A DNA stretch of 28,740 nt, from positions 1 through 28,740 of the forward strand of contig JAQUYR010000010.1 of NCBI GenBank assembly GCA_028691715.1. The letters are read 5' to 3'. The translations under genes were made by a program, and so were the position numbers. The notes below the pieces were generated by a model. The model saw only the letters and a program-made list of their open reading frames with translations, searched no databases and was not told where the DNA came from. How positions within the stretch are numbered: the stretch's first letter is position 1; every line of letters begins with the position of its first letter. This document shows, piece by piece, positions 7,117 through 14,620 of the stretch. Origin of the DNA: Bacilli bacterium (GTDB lineage: Bacteria > Bacillota_I > Bacilli_A > ML615J-28 > CAG-698).

Positions 7117-8786
7117 AACTTTTCATTAGCCTTTATTATTTCTATAGCATCATCTATCGTAATTATTCCATTATACATATCCCTGGTGATTCGATTTGCA
7201 GCGGTTGTATAAAAACTATTTTTATTGAAGAAGTCGTTTCTAGAGGATTTACAAATAATATTTCCATCAAACAATAAAGCACATTCATCAGATACTAAAG
7301 CAGAAAACTCTATATCATGGGTTACTAAGATTATAGTTATCGCTTTTTCTTTCAGTTTTTTAATTATCTTAGCTAATTTTATCTTTAGATATCCATCAAG
7401 TCCTTTTGTAGGTTCATCCAGTAAAACTATTTGAGGATTAAGTAACAAAATCTTTGCTAAAGCAATTTTTTGCTTTTCACCACCGCTGAGATCAAAAGGA
7501 TGGTTTTTATATAGATTAGTTATCTCTAACTCTTTAGAAACATCATCTATTCGTTTTTGTGATTCCTCTTTGGTAATTCCATAAATCTTTACCACTTCTT
7601 CTAATTCTTCGAGAACCGTTTCATAGACAAATAAATCATCAGGATTCTGAGGCAACAAGACGAGATTGTTGATATATAGTTCATTCTTTTTATAACTATC
7701 TATATTCTTTCCATTAATTCTTATCTTCCCCTGATATGGCTTTATATTGGCAGCTAAAAGATTTAACAAAGTTGTTTTACCAGTACCATTTCCCCCAACT
7801 ATTGCCAATACTTCCCCTTTCTTCACTTCCAGATTCAAATCATTCAAAATGTCCTGATGATTTTTACCATATCTGAAAGAAATATCTTTCAAGGAAATAA
7901 TGGTTTCTGCTAGTATTGTTTCTTCCTCTTTAGAGATTTCTTTGATTTTATTTCTACAGTTATTCTCGAGGAATATTTTCCCCTCTTTAACATTTATTGG
8001 ACATTTATCTGTACTTTTTATAGCACTGTATATTTGTACAGAAGCGGGAAAATTGAATAAAGAGGTAGATTTTAACCTTATTTCTGACATTTTTTGACAA
8101 GTTCCTAAAACAGTGTCATTTGAAATGATTGTTGAATCATCCATAAGGATGACCCTATCAGCTAAAGATAAGATCTCCTCTAGACGATGCTCAACAATAA
8201 TTATTGTTGTCCCTAAATCCTCATTTATTTTTTTTAGTGATTGAATGAAATTGGTTGTTGAAATAGGATCGAGTTGAGACGTTGGTTCATCTAGAAGTAA
8301 AACCTCTGGTTCTAAAACCATTATCGATGCCAGATTAAGAATTTGTTTTTCTCCTCCTGACAATGTTGATGTGTCCCTTTTAAATAAGTATTCTATATCA
8401 AAAAAACTAGCCATTTCAGCAACTCTTCTTCTGATTATTGGTGTAGGTAATCCTAAATTTTCTAAACCGAAGGCTAATTCGTTCCATACTTTATCGGAAA
8501 CTATTTGATTATCGGGATTTTGAAAGACAAAACCTATTTCTCTTGTTGATGTTGACTTCTCAATTTTGTCAAGAGGAATCCCTTTATAACAGACTTTTCC
8601 ATTAAGCACTCCATAGGGCCTTATTTCCTTTTTCAACATCTTTAACAGAGTTGTCTTGCCACAGCCAGTAGTACCACATATAACATTAAATGATCCCTTT
8701 TCAATACTCAGATTGATGTCACGAATGGCCATATTTTTTTGATTCGCATAACTAAAACTTAAATTTTCGATTTTAAAAAGTTCCAT
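7113..8786 (-). CDS. ECF transporter ATPase, two fused ABC domains (A-A')
   Basis: 557 aa, about twice a single EcfA, with two complete ABC modules in one chain. Module 1 has Walker A GTTGCGKTT (residues 38-46), signature LSGGEKQ (142-148) and Walker B VLLLDEPTSQLDP. Module 2, beginning near 290, has GGNGTGKTT, LSGGEKQK, IVLLDEPTKGLD and switch VTHD. The last segment (YTTAANRITRDMYNGIITIDDAIEII) is typical of vitamin/cobalt ECF ATPases. It would power the adjacent T and S subunits. AGGAGG precedes the ATG. The gene overlaps the T-component gene by 28 nt and the S-component gene by 4 nt. Confidence 0.93.
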   Translation of the reverse strand: MELFKIENLSFSYANQKNMAIRDINLSIEKGSFNVICGTTGCGKTTLLKMLKKEIRPYGVLNGKVCYKGIPLDKIEKSTSTREIGFVFQNPDNQIVSDKVWNELAFGLENLGLPTPIIRRRVAEMASFFDIEYLFKRDTSTLSGGEKQILNLASIMVLEPEVLLLDEPTSQLDPISTTNFIQSLKKINEDLGTTIIIVEHRLEEILSLADRVILMDDSTIISNDTVLGTCQKMSEIRLKSTSLFNFPASVQIYSAIKSTDKCPINVKEGKIFLENNCRNKIKEISKEEETILAETIISLKDISFRYGKNHQDILNDLNLEVKKGEVLAIVGGNGTGKTTLLNLLAANIKPYQGKIRINGKNIDSYKKNELYINNLVLLPQNPDDLFVYETVLEELEEVVKIYGITKEESQKRIDDVSKELEITNLYKNHPFDLSGGEKQKIALAKILLLNPQIVLLDEPTKGLDGYLKIKLAKIIKKLKEKAITIILVTHDIEFSALVSDECALLFDGNIICKSSRNDFFNKNSFYTTAANRITRDMYNGIITIDDAIEIIKANEKL

Positions 8787-9637
8787 TTAATGGCCTCCTT
8801 CAATTCAATAGCAGTAGGGATGATCATAAATAATGATATTGAAGTATACAATAACACACTAATCGTATCAATTCTTAGATTTGACAATGTTGGATAATAT
8901 TCAAACTCTAAATATTTAAGAATACTTCCAATGATAATAAATATCATCAGTAGGATAAATATTAAAGTCAAAAGAAAATCATTAAAGGTATATCTGAATA
9001 GAGAAAATCTTGTTTTACCTTTAAGACCATAACCACGAGAGCTCATAGAGTCAGCTGTATCTATCGAGTTTTCTAATCCCCAAGAAATTAACGATGAAAA
9101 AATTCTCAGATTCAATTTCATTTGACTTTTAAATCCATGCCCATAAAGACCTAGATTTTTTTGAGCGATGTTTATTTTTTTGCCTTTTTCAATGAATCGA
9201 GGAATAAATGCTATTCCCATAGAAATTGTTGTAGCAATTGTTGGGAAAATCCCCCCAAACAAATAAACAAATTTATCCATTGTTACCACTTTATTATAGC
9301 ATTTAAACCAAGTTATAATGCTGACTAACATCATAGCAACTGAAAAGCCATATATCAAAGCTTCATATGTTATATCAAGATTTTTGATTGTAAAAAGAAT
9401 TGTTTCTCCCCGATGAACAAATAAAGGATTGGTGAGTGCTATTATCAAGCCTATTGGTAATATTACTAATAAATACTTTAAAAACTTTATCCAACCATCT
9501 AGAATTAAATAAAAAATTAAAGAAGAGATGAAAGAAATAATTAAAACAAGAGGATTCATCGTGTACATTGTATAAAAAACACAACATACAAAGAATATAA
9601 TCAACACTATTGGGTGAAATCTAGTTACTTTTCTCAC
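8759..9637 (-). CDS. ECF transporter T component (EcfT/CbiQ family)
   Basis: 292-aa membrane protein with about five hydrophobic segments near the N-terminus and a long cytoplasmic coupling region. That region contains SSRGYGLKGKTR, the conserved Arg-Gly motif that inserts into the ATPase grooves. The start is GTG (9635-9637) with AAGGAAG upstream; an ATG two bases earlier in another frame is followed at once by TGA. It is the first gene of the three-gene ECF operon and lies directly downstream of the cobalamin riboswitch. Confidence 0.9.
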   Translation of the reverse strand: MRKVTRFHPIVLIIFFVCCVFYTMYTMNPLVLIISFISSLIFYLILDGWIKFLKYLLVILPIGLIIALTNPLFVHRGETILFTIKNLDITYEALIYGFSVAMMLVSIITWFKCYNKVVTMDKFVYLFGGIFPTIATTISMGIAFIPRFIEKGKKINIAQKNLGLYGHGFKSQMKLNLRIFSSLISWGLENSIDTADSMSSRGYGLKGKTRFSLFRYTFNDFLLTLIFILLMIFIIIGSILKYLEFEYYPTLSNLRIDTISVLLYTSISLFMIIPTAIELKEAIKWNFLKSKI

Positions 9638-9654
9638 ATTCTCACTTCCTTATA

Positions 9655-9680
9655 AAATAAAAAATACCGCCTAAACGGTA
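9655..9680 (-). terminator. Terminator of the cobalamin riboswitch
   Basis: On the minus strand TACCG (9680-9676) pairs with CGGTA (9669-9665), followed by TTTTTTATTTT. ACGGT at 9707-9703 can instead pair with ACCGT at 9679-9675, giving a mutually exclusive antiterminator. This predicts transcriptional attenuation. Confidence 0.75.
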
Positions 9681-9699
9681 GATTATAGCTTTATTGCTT

Positions 9700-9890
9700 T
9701 CAACCGTCATTTCCCACCGAAACGAGTTTCACTCATATTATTGGCAGGTCTCCTGGCTTGAGCATCACTGCAATTTAAATCGTCTTCCCAAATAATGGTG
9801 ACTTTAAGATTTCTCTTTATTAAATCGCTCTTCTCTTACAGTAGCGGGGGCTGCTATGGCATTTACCATATTCCCTATTAATGCATAAAA
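9700..9890 (-). promoter_or_regulatory. Cobalamin (AdoCbl) riboswitch
   Basis: The minus strand holds the B12 box AGCCAGGAGACCTGCC (9758-9743), preceded in the right order by conserved pieces: GCCATAGCAGCCCCCGCTACTG, GTCACCATTATTTGGGAAGACG, and GCAGTGATGCTCAAGCC. It lies in the leader of the ECF importer operon and is followed by a terminator. High cobalamin should switch the importer off. The promoter lies in the AT-rich stretch 9895-9950, but several -10-like words occur and I cannot choose one. Confidence 0.95.
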
Positions 9891-9960
9891 TGCAACCAAC
9901 AATATTAAATTATCACAAATATATTCTAACACAATAATATTTTTTTTGCTACAAAAATAT

Positions 9961-9992
9961 AAAAAAACTGCTCTTTAAAAAGCAGTTTTTGG
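9961..9992 (-). terminator. Terminator of the TetR gene
   Basis: AAAAACTGCT / AGCAGTTTTT stem with an 8-nt loop and a T-rich tail on the minus strand. The TAA stop at 9975-9977 lies in the loop. Confidence 0.88.
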
Positions 9993-10583
9993 TCCATTAA
10001 AACCTATTTTAACAAAGTCAATACAATTATTGTAATATGTCTTTATTTCGACTTCGCTTGCTTGATTTGCTAAATACTTCTGTAAACAGAAAAAACCAAT
10101 CATTTTAATAATATCAGCAAAGCTATTAGCATTCTTGGATTTCTGTTGAGCTTCTGGGAAATCAACAATTCCTACAGGGTTCTGTTTTTCCATCATGTCG
10201 GGAAGCATACGGGATTTACTAGAATCATTAAATAATGTAGAAATTATATTAATCCTAAATTGACGATTTTCTTCACTTGTAAGCTTATCGATTTCTTTTG
10301 AGAATCTCAATTTCAAAGCTTCATAGACATCGCCATTCTTCTCTTCTACGCATTTAGTAAATTTTCTTTGATCGATACCATACATGTAATTTATTAAATA
10401 CATGAATAAATCGTCAACATTTTCAAAATATTGATAAAAACTACCTCGAGGAATCTCAGCATCTTTTACAATATTAGCGATAACAGCTTTTTCTAAAGGA
10501 ACTCTAGAAAACTCTTTTTTTGCGGCACGCAAAACTCTTAACTTTTTTTCTTTTTGTAAATTCAAAAATGTTCTTGTTGGCAT
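9975..10583 (-). CDS. TetR/AcrR-family transcriptional regulator
   Basis: 202 aa, normal for the family. The N-terminal helix-turn-helix runs through residues 15-60: LRAAKKEFSRVPLEKAVIANIVKDAEIPRGSFYQYFENVDDLFMYL. This matches the TetR pattern of recognition helix, then YxYF, then a linker. The C-terminal ligand domain has no recognisable specificity. AAGGAGG precedes the ATG at 10583. The gene is alone between two terminators. A palindrome sits inside its own promoter, so it is probably autoregulated. Its other targets are unknown, and the gene order gives no clear partner. Confidence 0.92.
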   Translation of the reverse strand: MPTRTFLNLQKEKKLRVLRAAKKEFSRVPLEKAVIANIVKDAEIPRGSFYQYFENVDDLFMYLINYMYGIDQRKFTKCVEEKNGDVYEALKLRFSKEIDKLTSEENRQFRINIISTLFNDSSKSRMLPDMMEKQNPVGIVDFPEAQQKSKNANSFADIIKMIGFFCLQKYLANQASEVEIKTYYNNCIDFVKIGFNGPKTAF

Positions 10584-10644
10584 CTTGTTCCTCCTTTACT
10601 TCTTAGGATTAAATTACCCCATTTTTATCCACTGTTACATATAT

Positions 10645-10673
10645 ATATTATCACAATTCTTTTGAATTGTCAA
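10645..10673 (-). promoter_or_regulatory. tetR promoter with embedded operator palindrome
   Basis: -35 TTGACA (10673-10668), exact 17-bp spacer, -10 TAATAT (10650-10645). The perfect palindrome ACAATTC-TTTT-GAATTGT (10653-10670) fills the spacer and overlaps the -35. This is the classical placement of a TetR-type autorepression operator. Further TTTTGAAT words follow upstream at 10673-10702. Confidence 0.75.
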
Positions 10674-10790
10674 TAATTGTTTTGAATAATTTTGAATAAT
10701 TTTATATTTTTTTGTTTGTTTAATAAATAAAGCCCTTTTTTCTACTACATTTATATTATATTCCTTAAAACTTAATTAATTCTTAAAAAA

Positions 10791-10813
10791 GAAAAAAGCT
10801 GAAACAGCTTTTA
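10791..10813 (-). terminator. Terminator of pgi
   Basis: AAAAGCTG / CAGCTTTT stem with a TTT loop followed by TTTTCTTTTTT on the minus strand, immediately after the pgi TGA stop at 10814-10816. Confidence 0.85.
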
Positions 10814-12106
10814 TCAATAACCAGGTTTACCTAGCAGTCTAAACATATTCTTCTTATATGCTTCAACTCCTTCTTGATTAAAAGGGTTAACTCCCAAAAG
10901 ATAACCACTAACACCACAGGCAAACATAAAGAAATATACTAAATATCCAAAATTATATGGATTTATTGACTCAACATTTAAAACTATATTGGGTACATCT
11001 CCCTCAACATGAGCGATGATTGTCCCTTCCATAGCTTTTTTGGAAACATAATCCAAGGTCATTCCTGAAAGAAAATTCAAATTATCAAAGTTTCTTGAAT
11101 CATCTTTTAGAAGAATATCTTTTTCAGGATTAATGATATTTATAACTGTTTCAAACAAATTTCGCTGACCATCCTGAATGTATTGACCTAAGGAATGAAG
11201 ATCAGTGGAGTATACTACACTTGTTGGGAATAGGCCTTTATGGTCCTTTCCTTCACTTTCGCCATATAATTGTTTCCACCATTCATTGAAATAAGCCAAT
11301 TTTGGTTCATGAGCAACAAGTATCTCAATATCCTTCTTTTTAATATACATAAGATTTCTTATACAGGCATATAAAAGGGCATCGTTTTCAGGGAAAGGAG
11401 TATTTAAAAATATCTGTCTTGCATCAATTGCCCCTTTAATTATTTCATAAATATCATATCCAGCACAAGCAATTGGAAGTAGTCCTACTGCTGTTAAAAC
11501 CGAATATCTACCACCAATGCTATCAGGAATAAAAAATTCTTTATAGCCATTGATAACCGAAATATCATGTAAAACACTATCATGAGAAGTTGTTGTTACA
11601 AACACTCTTTCATTAGCTGTTTTTCCATATTTCTTTTCGAGTAACTCTCTAAATAATCGAAAAGCTATCGCTGGTTCAGTGGTTGTCCCCGATTTAGAAA
11701 TAACATTAATTGAAAAATCCTTATCGTTTAAATAATCCAAAAGTTCCTTTGTATATGTAGAAGACAAGGTATGGCCAACAAAAATTATCTCTAACTTGTG
11801 TTTCTTCTGGTAATAACCATCAAGCATACTAAGGGCTGCTTTAGCTCCCAAATAGGATCCACCAATACCAATTACTAACAAACACTCGCTTTGATTGTTA
11901 ATATCTTCAGCAACCAATCTTATTTCTTCAATCTCTTTAGGTGTTATTGCGGCTGGCCAGTTAAGCCACCCAGCAAATTCACCACCACTACCTGTTCTAT
12001 TAACCAATTCATCTCTGGCAATTTTGACAGCAGGTTCGCATTCAAAAATCTCTTTTTCACTAACAAAATTTAAAACATTCTGAAAATCAATCTTTACTTT
12101 ACTCAT
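10814..12106 (-). CDS. pgi: Glucose-6-phosphate isomerase
   Basis: About 430 aa, close to the Firmicutes Pgi length. It interconverts glucose 6-phosphate and fructose 6-phosphate in the cytosol. Conserved pieces are GIGGSYLGAKA, VISKSGTTTEPAIAFR for phosphate binding, IGGRYSVLTAVGLLP, the catalytic-Glu loop LYGESEGKDHKGLFPTSV, and the C-terminal Lys region NPFNQEGVEAYKKNMF. Start: the ATG at 12106 is preferred; a GTG three codons upstream (12115) sits only 3-4 bases after AGGA. The gene overlaps the S1-domain gene upstream and shares its promoter. pgi near an S1/YugI-type gene also occurs in Bacillus. Confidence 0.96.
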   Translation of the reverse strand: MSKVKIDFQNVLNFVSEKEIFECEPAVKIARDELVNRTGSGGEFAGWLNWPAAITPKEIEEIRLVAEDINNQSECLLVIGIGGSYLGAKAALSMLDGYYQKKHKLEIIFVGHTLSSTYTKELLDYLNDKDFSINVISKSGTTTEPAIAFRLFRELLEKKYGKTANERVFVTTTSHDSVLHDISVINGYKEFFIPDSIGGRYSVLTAVGLLPIACAGYDIYEIIKGAIDARQIFLNTPFPENDALLYACIRNLMYIKKKDIEILVAHEPKLAYFNEWWKQLYGESEGKDHKGLFPTSVVYSTDLHSLGQYIQDGQRNLFETVINIINPEKDILLKDDSRNFDNLNFLSGMTLDYVSKKAMEGTIIAHVEGDVPNIVLNVESINPYNFGYLVYFFMFACGVSGYLLGVNPFNQEGVEAYKKNMFRLLGKPGY

Positions 12107-12443
12107 TTTGTCCACTTTTCCTAAACTGTTCAGAAATAAATTCGGGCATTACTCTTTCTAAAGTTGAAAATCCAATCGCATATTTGGGGATTTCCCCCTT
12201 AACTCCTCGAGATTTATTCAAAGTCTTATAACTCAGTCTCAGTTTCTTTCCCTCTTCATCCACTTCTAAGACTTTCAGCTTCACTTGTTGTCCAACTGTA
12301 ACATAGTCATTGATACTCCGAACAAAATTATCTGAAAATTCAGAAATGTGGATTAGTCCATCGTAATCACCAACGGTAACAAATGCCCCATAGCCTAAAA
12401 TGTTGGTAATTTTACCGTAAACAATTTCTCCTTTTTTAATCAT
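12099..12443 (-). CDS. S1 RNA-binding domain protein (YugI/CvfD-like)
   Basis: 114 aa. Residues 1-75 form one S1 domain: KGEIVYGKITNILGYGAFVTVGDYDGLIHISEFSDNFVRSINDYVTVGQQVKLKVLEVDEEGKKLRLSYK. This matches the small Firmicutes YugI/general stress protein 13/CvfD group, which bind RNA and associate with ribosomes. The C-terminal 35 residues are basic. AGAGGATG precedes the ATG. It is the first gene of a two-gene unit with pgi, with an 8-nt overlap. Confidence 0.9.
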   Translation of the reverse strand: MIKKGEIVYGKITNILGYGAFVTVGDYDGLIHISEFSDNFVRSINDYVTVGQQVKLKVLEVDEEGKKLRLSYKTLNKSRGVKGEIPKYAIGFSTLERVMPEFISEQFRKSGQNE

Positions 12444-12469
12444 ATTACATCCTCTTTTATCTTAGTTTT

Positions 12470-12498
12470 ATTATAGCATAAAAGATTTTCTTTGTTAA
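12470..12498 (-). promoter_or_regulatory. Promoter of the S1-pgi unit
   Basis: -35 TTAACA (12498-12493), 17-bp spacer, extended -10 TGCTATAAT (TATAAT 12475-12470). It begins two bases after the stop codon of the radical SAM gene. No terminator separates the two units, so readthrough is possible. Confidence 0.75.
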
Positions 12499-12499
12499 G

Positions 12500-13336
12500 T
12501 TAATTTTTTTCAAAGCGAAGACGATAACTGCATCTCTGACAGAGGTCTTCAACAACTCTTCCGTTCTCAAAACCGCTCTTCATTGTTAAAAAACGAGAGG
12601 TATTAAGAATAGTTTCTAATTTGTTTTCAAATATATTACCTAAACGGATGATTCCATTACCATCTAAGCAGCAAGGAACAATATCTCCGTTTGCCAATAT
12701 AGCTATTTGATCTCTTGTTCCTAAGCAACGACCAGTATTTGAAATTATATCTCCATTAATATTTGGCCAAGAAAATTCTTCCTCAAAAGATAAAAATACA
12801 TTATCCATTATCTTTTCAGTCGCAATATTTATATCAACGTTCAGTCTCTTAGAAATATATTCAATAATATATTTATTGATTTCATCATTTTCAATCCAAA
12901 TTCTTAAAGAGAGAAAGAATTTCTTCTCAACAGAAAGCCTTTCAATGAGATTACAAATATTATCCAAATAGTTCTTCTTGGCTTCATCATCTAATCCAAC
13001 AATTGCATGAAGGGATATATTAACCTGGCGAAGAGCTTTACTAGAAAACAAAATCTCGACTACTTCATTTATTTTTGTCCCATTTGTTGTTAAGTTAACC
13101 TGTAGTCCTAGATTATATGCTATATCTAGAATCTCTTTTAAATATGGATGAGTTAGGGGCTCTCCCTTAACATGTAGATATATATAGTCACTATACTCTT
13201 TTACCTGTGTAGCGATTTCTTGAAAATCTTTTGTTGACATCATATGTTTCTTCCTTAACATCGGCGAACAAAAATGGCAATTGAGATTACAAGTATTCAG
13301 TATTTCAATATATACCTTCTTAAATCTTTTTTTCAT
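12500..13336 (-). CDS. Radical SAM/SPASM-domain protein of unknown substrate
   Basis: 278 aa. The radical SAM cluster motif CNLNCHFC gives Cys16, Cys20 and Cys23 (CX3CX2C). KGEPLTHP (57-64) is the SAM-amino-contact region, and NLTTNGT (81-87) the next core strand. A C-terminal SPASM-like set, Cys204, Cys222-Cys223, Cys266 and Cys269 in GRCLG, GDIVPCCLDG and CQRC, should hold an auxiliary Fe-S cluster. Such enzymes mature peptides, modify proteins or act on small molecules. No precursor peptide was seen beside it. It overlaps the upstream small membrane-protein gene by 17 nt and lies two genes from a NifU-like Fe-S protein. Confidence 0.85.
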   Translation of the reverse strand: MKKRFKKVYIEILNTCNLNCHFCSPMLRKKHMMSTKDFQEIATQVKEYSDYIYLHVKGEPLTHPYLKEILDIAYNLGLQVNLTTNGTKINEVVEILFSSKALRQVNISLHAIVGLDDEAKKNYLDNICNLIERLSVEKKFFLSLRIWIENDEINKYIIEYISKRLNVDINIATEKIMDNVFLSFEEEFSWPNINGDIISNTGRCLGTRDQIAILANGDIVPCCLDGNGIIRLGNIFENKLETILNTSRFLTMKSGFENGRVVEDLCQRCSYRLRFEKN

Positions 13337-13745
13337 TACTCTTATTTACTGGGGCTCCTTTCGTTGTTGGTGCTAAAATATATACAGCACTAAGCATTGA
13401 TCCCAGCATACATAATTGAGCTGTCTTCAGTGACCAGCTAACAAATATTAAAGTTGTTCCCAAAGCGATAACTGCTAAACCAATACCTATTTTGATAAGC
13501 ATCTTCTTTTTATCATATGGACCAGCAGTAATCTCTCTAACAATACCTGCAAGAGGAATTAAAATAGCAAAAATATAAAAAGAAATAAGATAGCGATATA
13601 TCCATACCAAGATTAATTTTTCCTCTGGTAAAGTCTCTCCTGAAGAGTCAGTTGTTCTGAATAAAAAGAAAGCAATAACCAGGACAACAACACAAGCAAA
13701 CAAGCATACATAATAAAATATTTTCCCAAATCTTGCCTTATCCAT
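13320..13745 (-). CDS. Small membrane protein of unknown function
   Basis: About 141 aa from the ATG at 13743-13745 (a GAGG lies upstream with long spacing); a longer frame to 13778 would begin inside the NifU-like gene. Four hydrophobic helices are visible: YVCLFACVVVLVIAFFLF, YLISFYIFAILIPLAGIV, IGIGLAVIALGTTLIFVSW and TAQLCMLGSMLSAVYIL. The loops and tail are charged. I do not recognise a family. It sits between the NifU-like and radical SAM genes, 7 nt after the first and overlapping the second, so it is co-transcribed with both. Confidence 0.7.
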   Translation of the reverse strand: MDKARFGKIFYYVCLFACVVVLVIAFFLFRTTDSSGETLPEEKLILVWIYRYLISFYIFAILIPLAGIVREITAGPYDKKKMLIKIGIGLAVIALGTTLIFVSWSLKTAQLCMLGSMLSAVYILAPTTKGAPVNKSNEKKI

Positions 13746-13752
13746 TTTCTTA

Positions 13753-13992
13753 TTATTCCTCAACACTCTCAACGCCAATAATTCCTGGAACCTCTTCTAA
13801 CAAGAAGGCCTCTATACCATCCTTGATGGTCAAATCAATGCTAGAGCAACCAACACACGCCCCCAACATTTTAACATACACTATTCCATCTTCTACTTTA
13901 ACAAATTCAACATCTCCACCATCTCTTTGTAAATATGGACGAATTTTGCTAAGGATTGTTTTTATTTTGTTTTCTAATTCTACTGAATTCAT
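13753..13992 (-). CDS. NifU C-terminal-domain Fe-S carrier (Nfu/YutI-like)
   Basis: 79-aa single-domain protein: IRPYLQRDGGDVEFVKVEDGIVYVKMLGACVGCSSIDLTIKDGIEAFLLEEVPGI. The CVGC motif (Cys46, Cys49) binds an Fe-S cluster for delivery to client enzymes. Stand-alone versions of this size are common in Firmicutes. AAAGGA precedes the ATG, and TATAAT at 14022-14027 is its promoter. It heads a run with the small membrane protein and the radical SAM protein, a plausible client. Confidence 0.93.
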   Translation of the reverse strand: MNSVELENKIKTILSKIRPYLQRDGGDVEFVKVEDGIVYVKMLGACVGCSSIDLTIKDGIEAFLLEEVPGIIGVESVEE

Positions 13993-14021
13993 AATCTTGT
14001 CCTTTCATAATAATATATTTT

Positions 14022-14049
14022 ATTATACTACATTTTTAAAAAAAGTAAA
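14022..14049 (-). promoter_or_regulatory. Promoter of the NifU-like/radical SAM unit
   Basis: -10 TATAAT (14027-14022) with TTTACT (14049-14044) 16 bp upstream as a moderate -35. Confidence 0.6.
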
Positions 14050-14098
14050 GCGATATGCTAGAGCGGCTCTCATACAAATTGATAAAAATCATCACAAA

Positions 14099-14122
14099 TA
14101 AAAAGAACGGTTATTACCGTCC
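14099..14122 (-). terminator. Terminator of the mgsA-ispF unit
   Basis: On the minus strand GGACGGT-AATA-ACCGTTC forms a short stem (one A-C mismatch) followed by TTTTTATTT, immediately after the ispF TAA. Confidence 0.75.
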
Positions 14123-14620
14123 TTATAATTTTTTATATATCATTCGCTTTTCGATTAAAACAACCGCTTCAGCTGCAATACCTTCTTGACGACCGATGCA
14201 CCCTATTTTTTCACCTCTAGTTGCCTTAACATTCACTCTCTCCTCATCAATTCCCAATATTGAAGAGATATTTCTTTTAATCTCAATAATATATGGTTTG
14301 ATTAAAGGCTCTTCAATATAAATTGTAGAATCCAGATTGTTAATTTCATAGTTTTTAGTTTCTAAAAGTTTCTTAACTTCTTTCAAAAAATAAGAAGAAG
14401 GCATATCCTTATATTTAGGATCATTATCAGGAAAGTGAGTTCCTAAATCTCCTAAACCCAGAGCTCCTATTATCGCTTCAGTAATGGCATGGAGTAAGCA
14501 ATCGGCATCAGAGTGTCCAAGCAGACCTTTTTGATATGGGATTTCAATCCCGCCTAAAATCAATTTCCTATTTTCTTCAAGACGATGAATATCATAAGAG
14601 TGTCCTATTCTATAACTCAT
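14123..14620 (-). CDS. ispF: 2-C-methyl-D-erythritol 2,4-cyclodiphosphate synthase
   Basis: 165 aa. It cyclises CDP-ME-2-phosphate in the MEP route to isoprenoids. The family core is intact: RIGHSYDIHRL with metal ligands Asp10 and His12, KGLLGHSDADCLLHAITEAI with His44, GALGLGDLGTHFPDNDP, and NVKATRGEKIGCIGRQEGIAAEAVVLI at the C-terminus. The ATG at 14620 is chosen because AGGTG stands six bases before it; an upstream GTG lies on that Shine-Dalgarno. It overlaps ispD by 11 nt. ispDF adjacency is widespread. Confidence 0.96.
   Translation of the reverse strand: MSYRIGHSYDIHRLEENRKLILGGIEIPYQKGLLGHSDADCLLHAITEAIIGALGLGDLGTHFPDNDPKYKDMPSSYFLKEVKKLLETKNYEINNLDSTIYIEEPLIKPYIIEIKRNISSILGIDEERVNVKATRGEKIGCIGRQEGIAAEAVVLIEKRMIYKKL

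Noticed and set aside
14050..14100. GC-richer patch (CTAGAGCGGCTCTCA) as a tRNA fragment
   Set aside because: No cloverleaf, T-loop or anticodon arm could be built in either strand.
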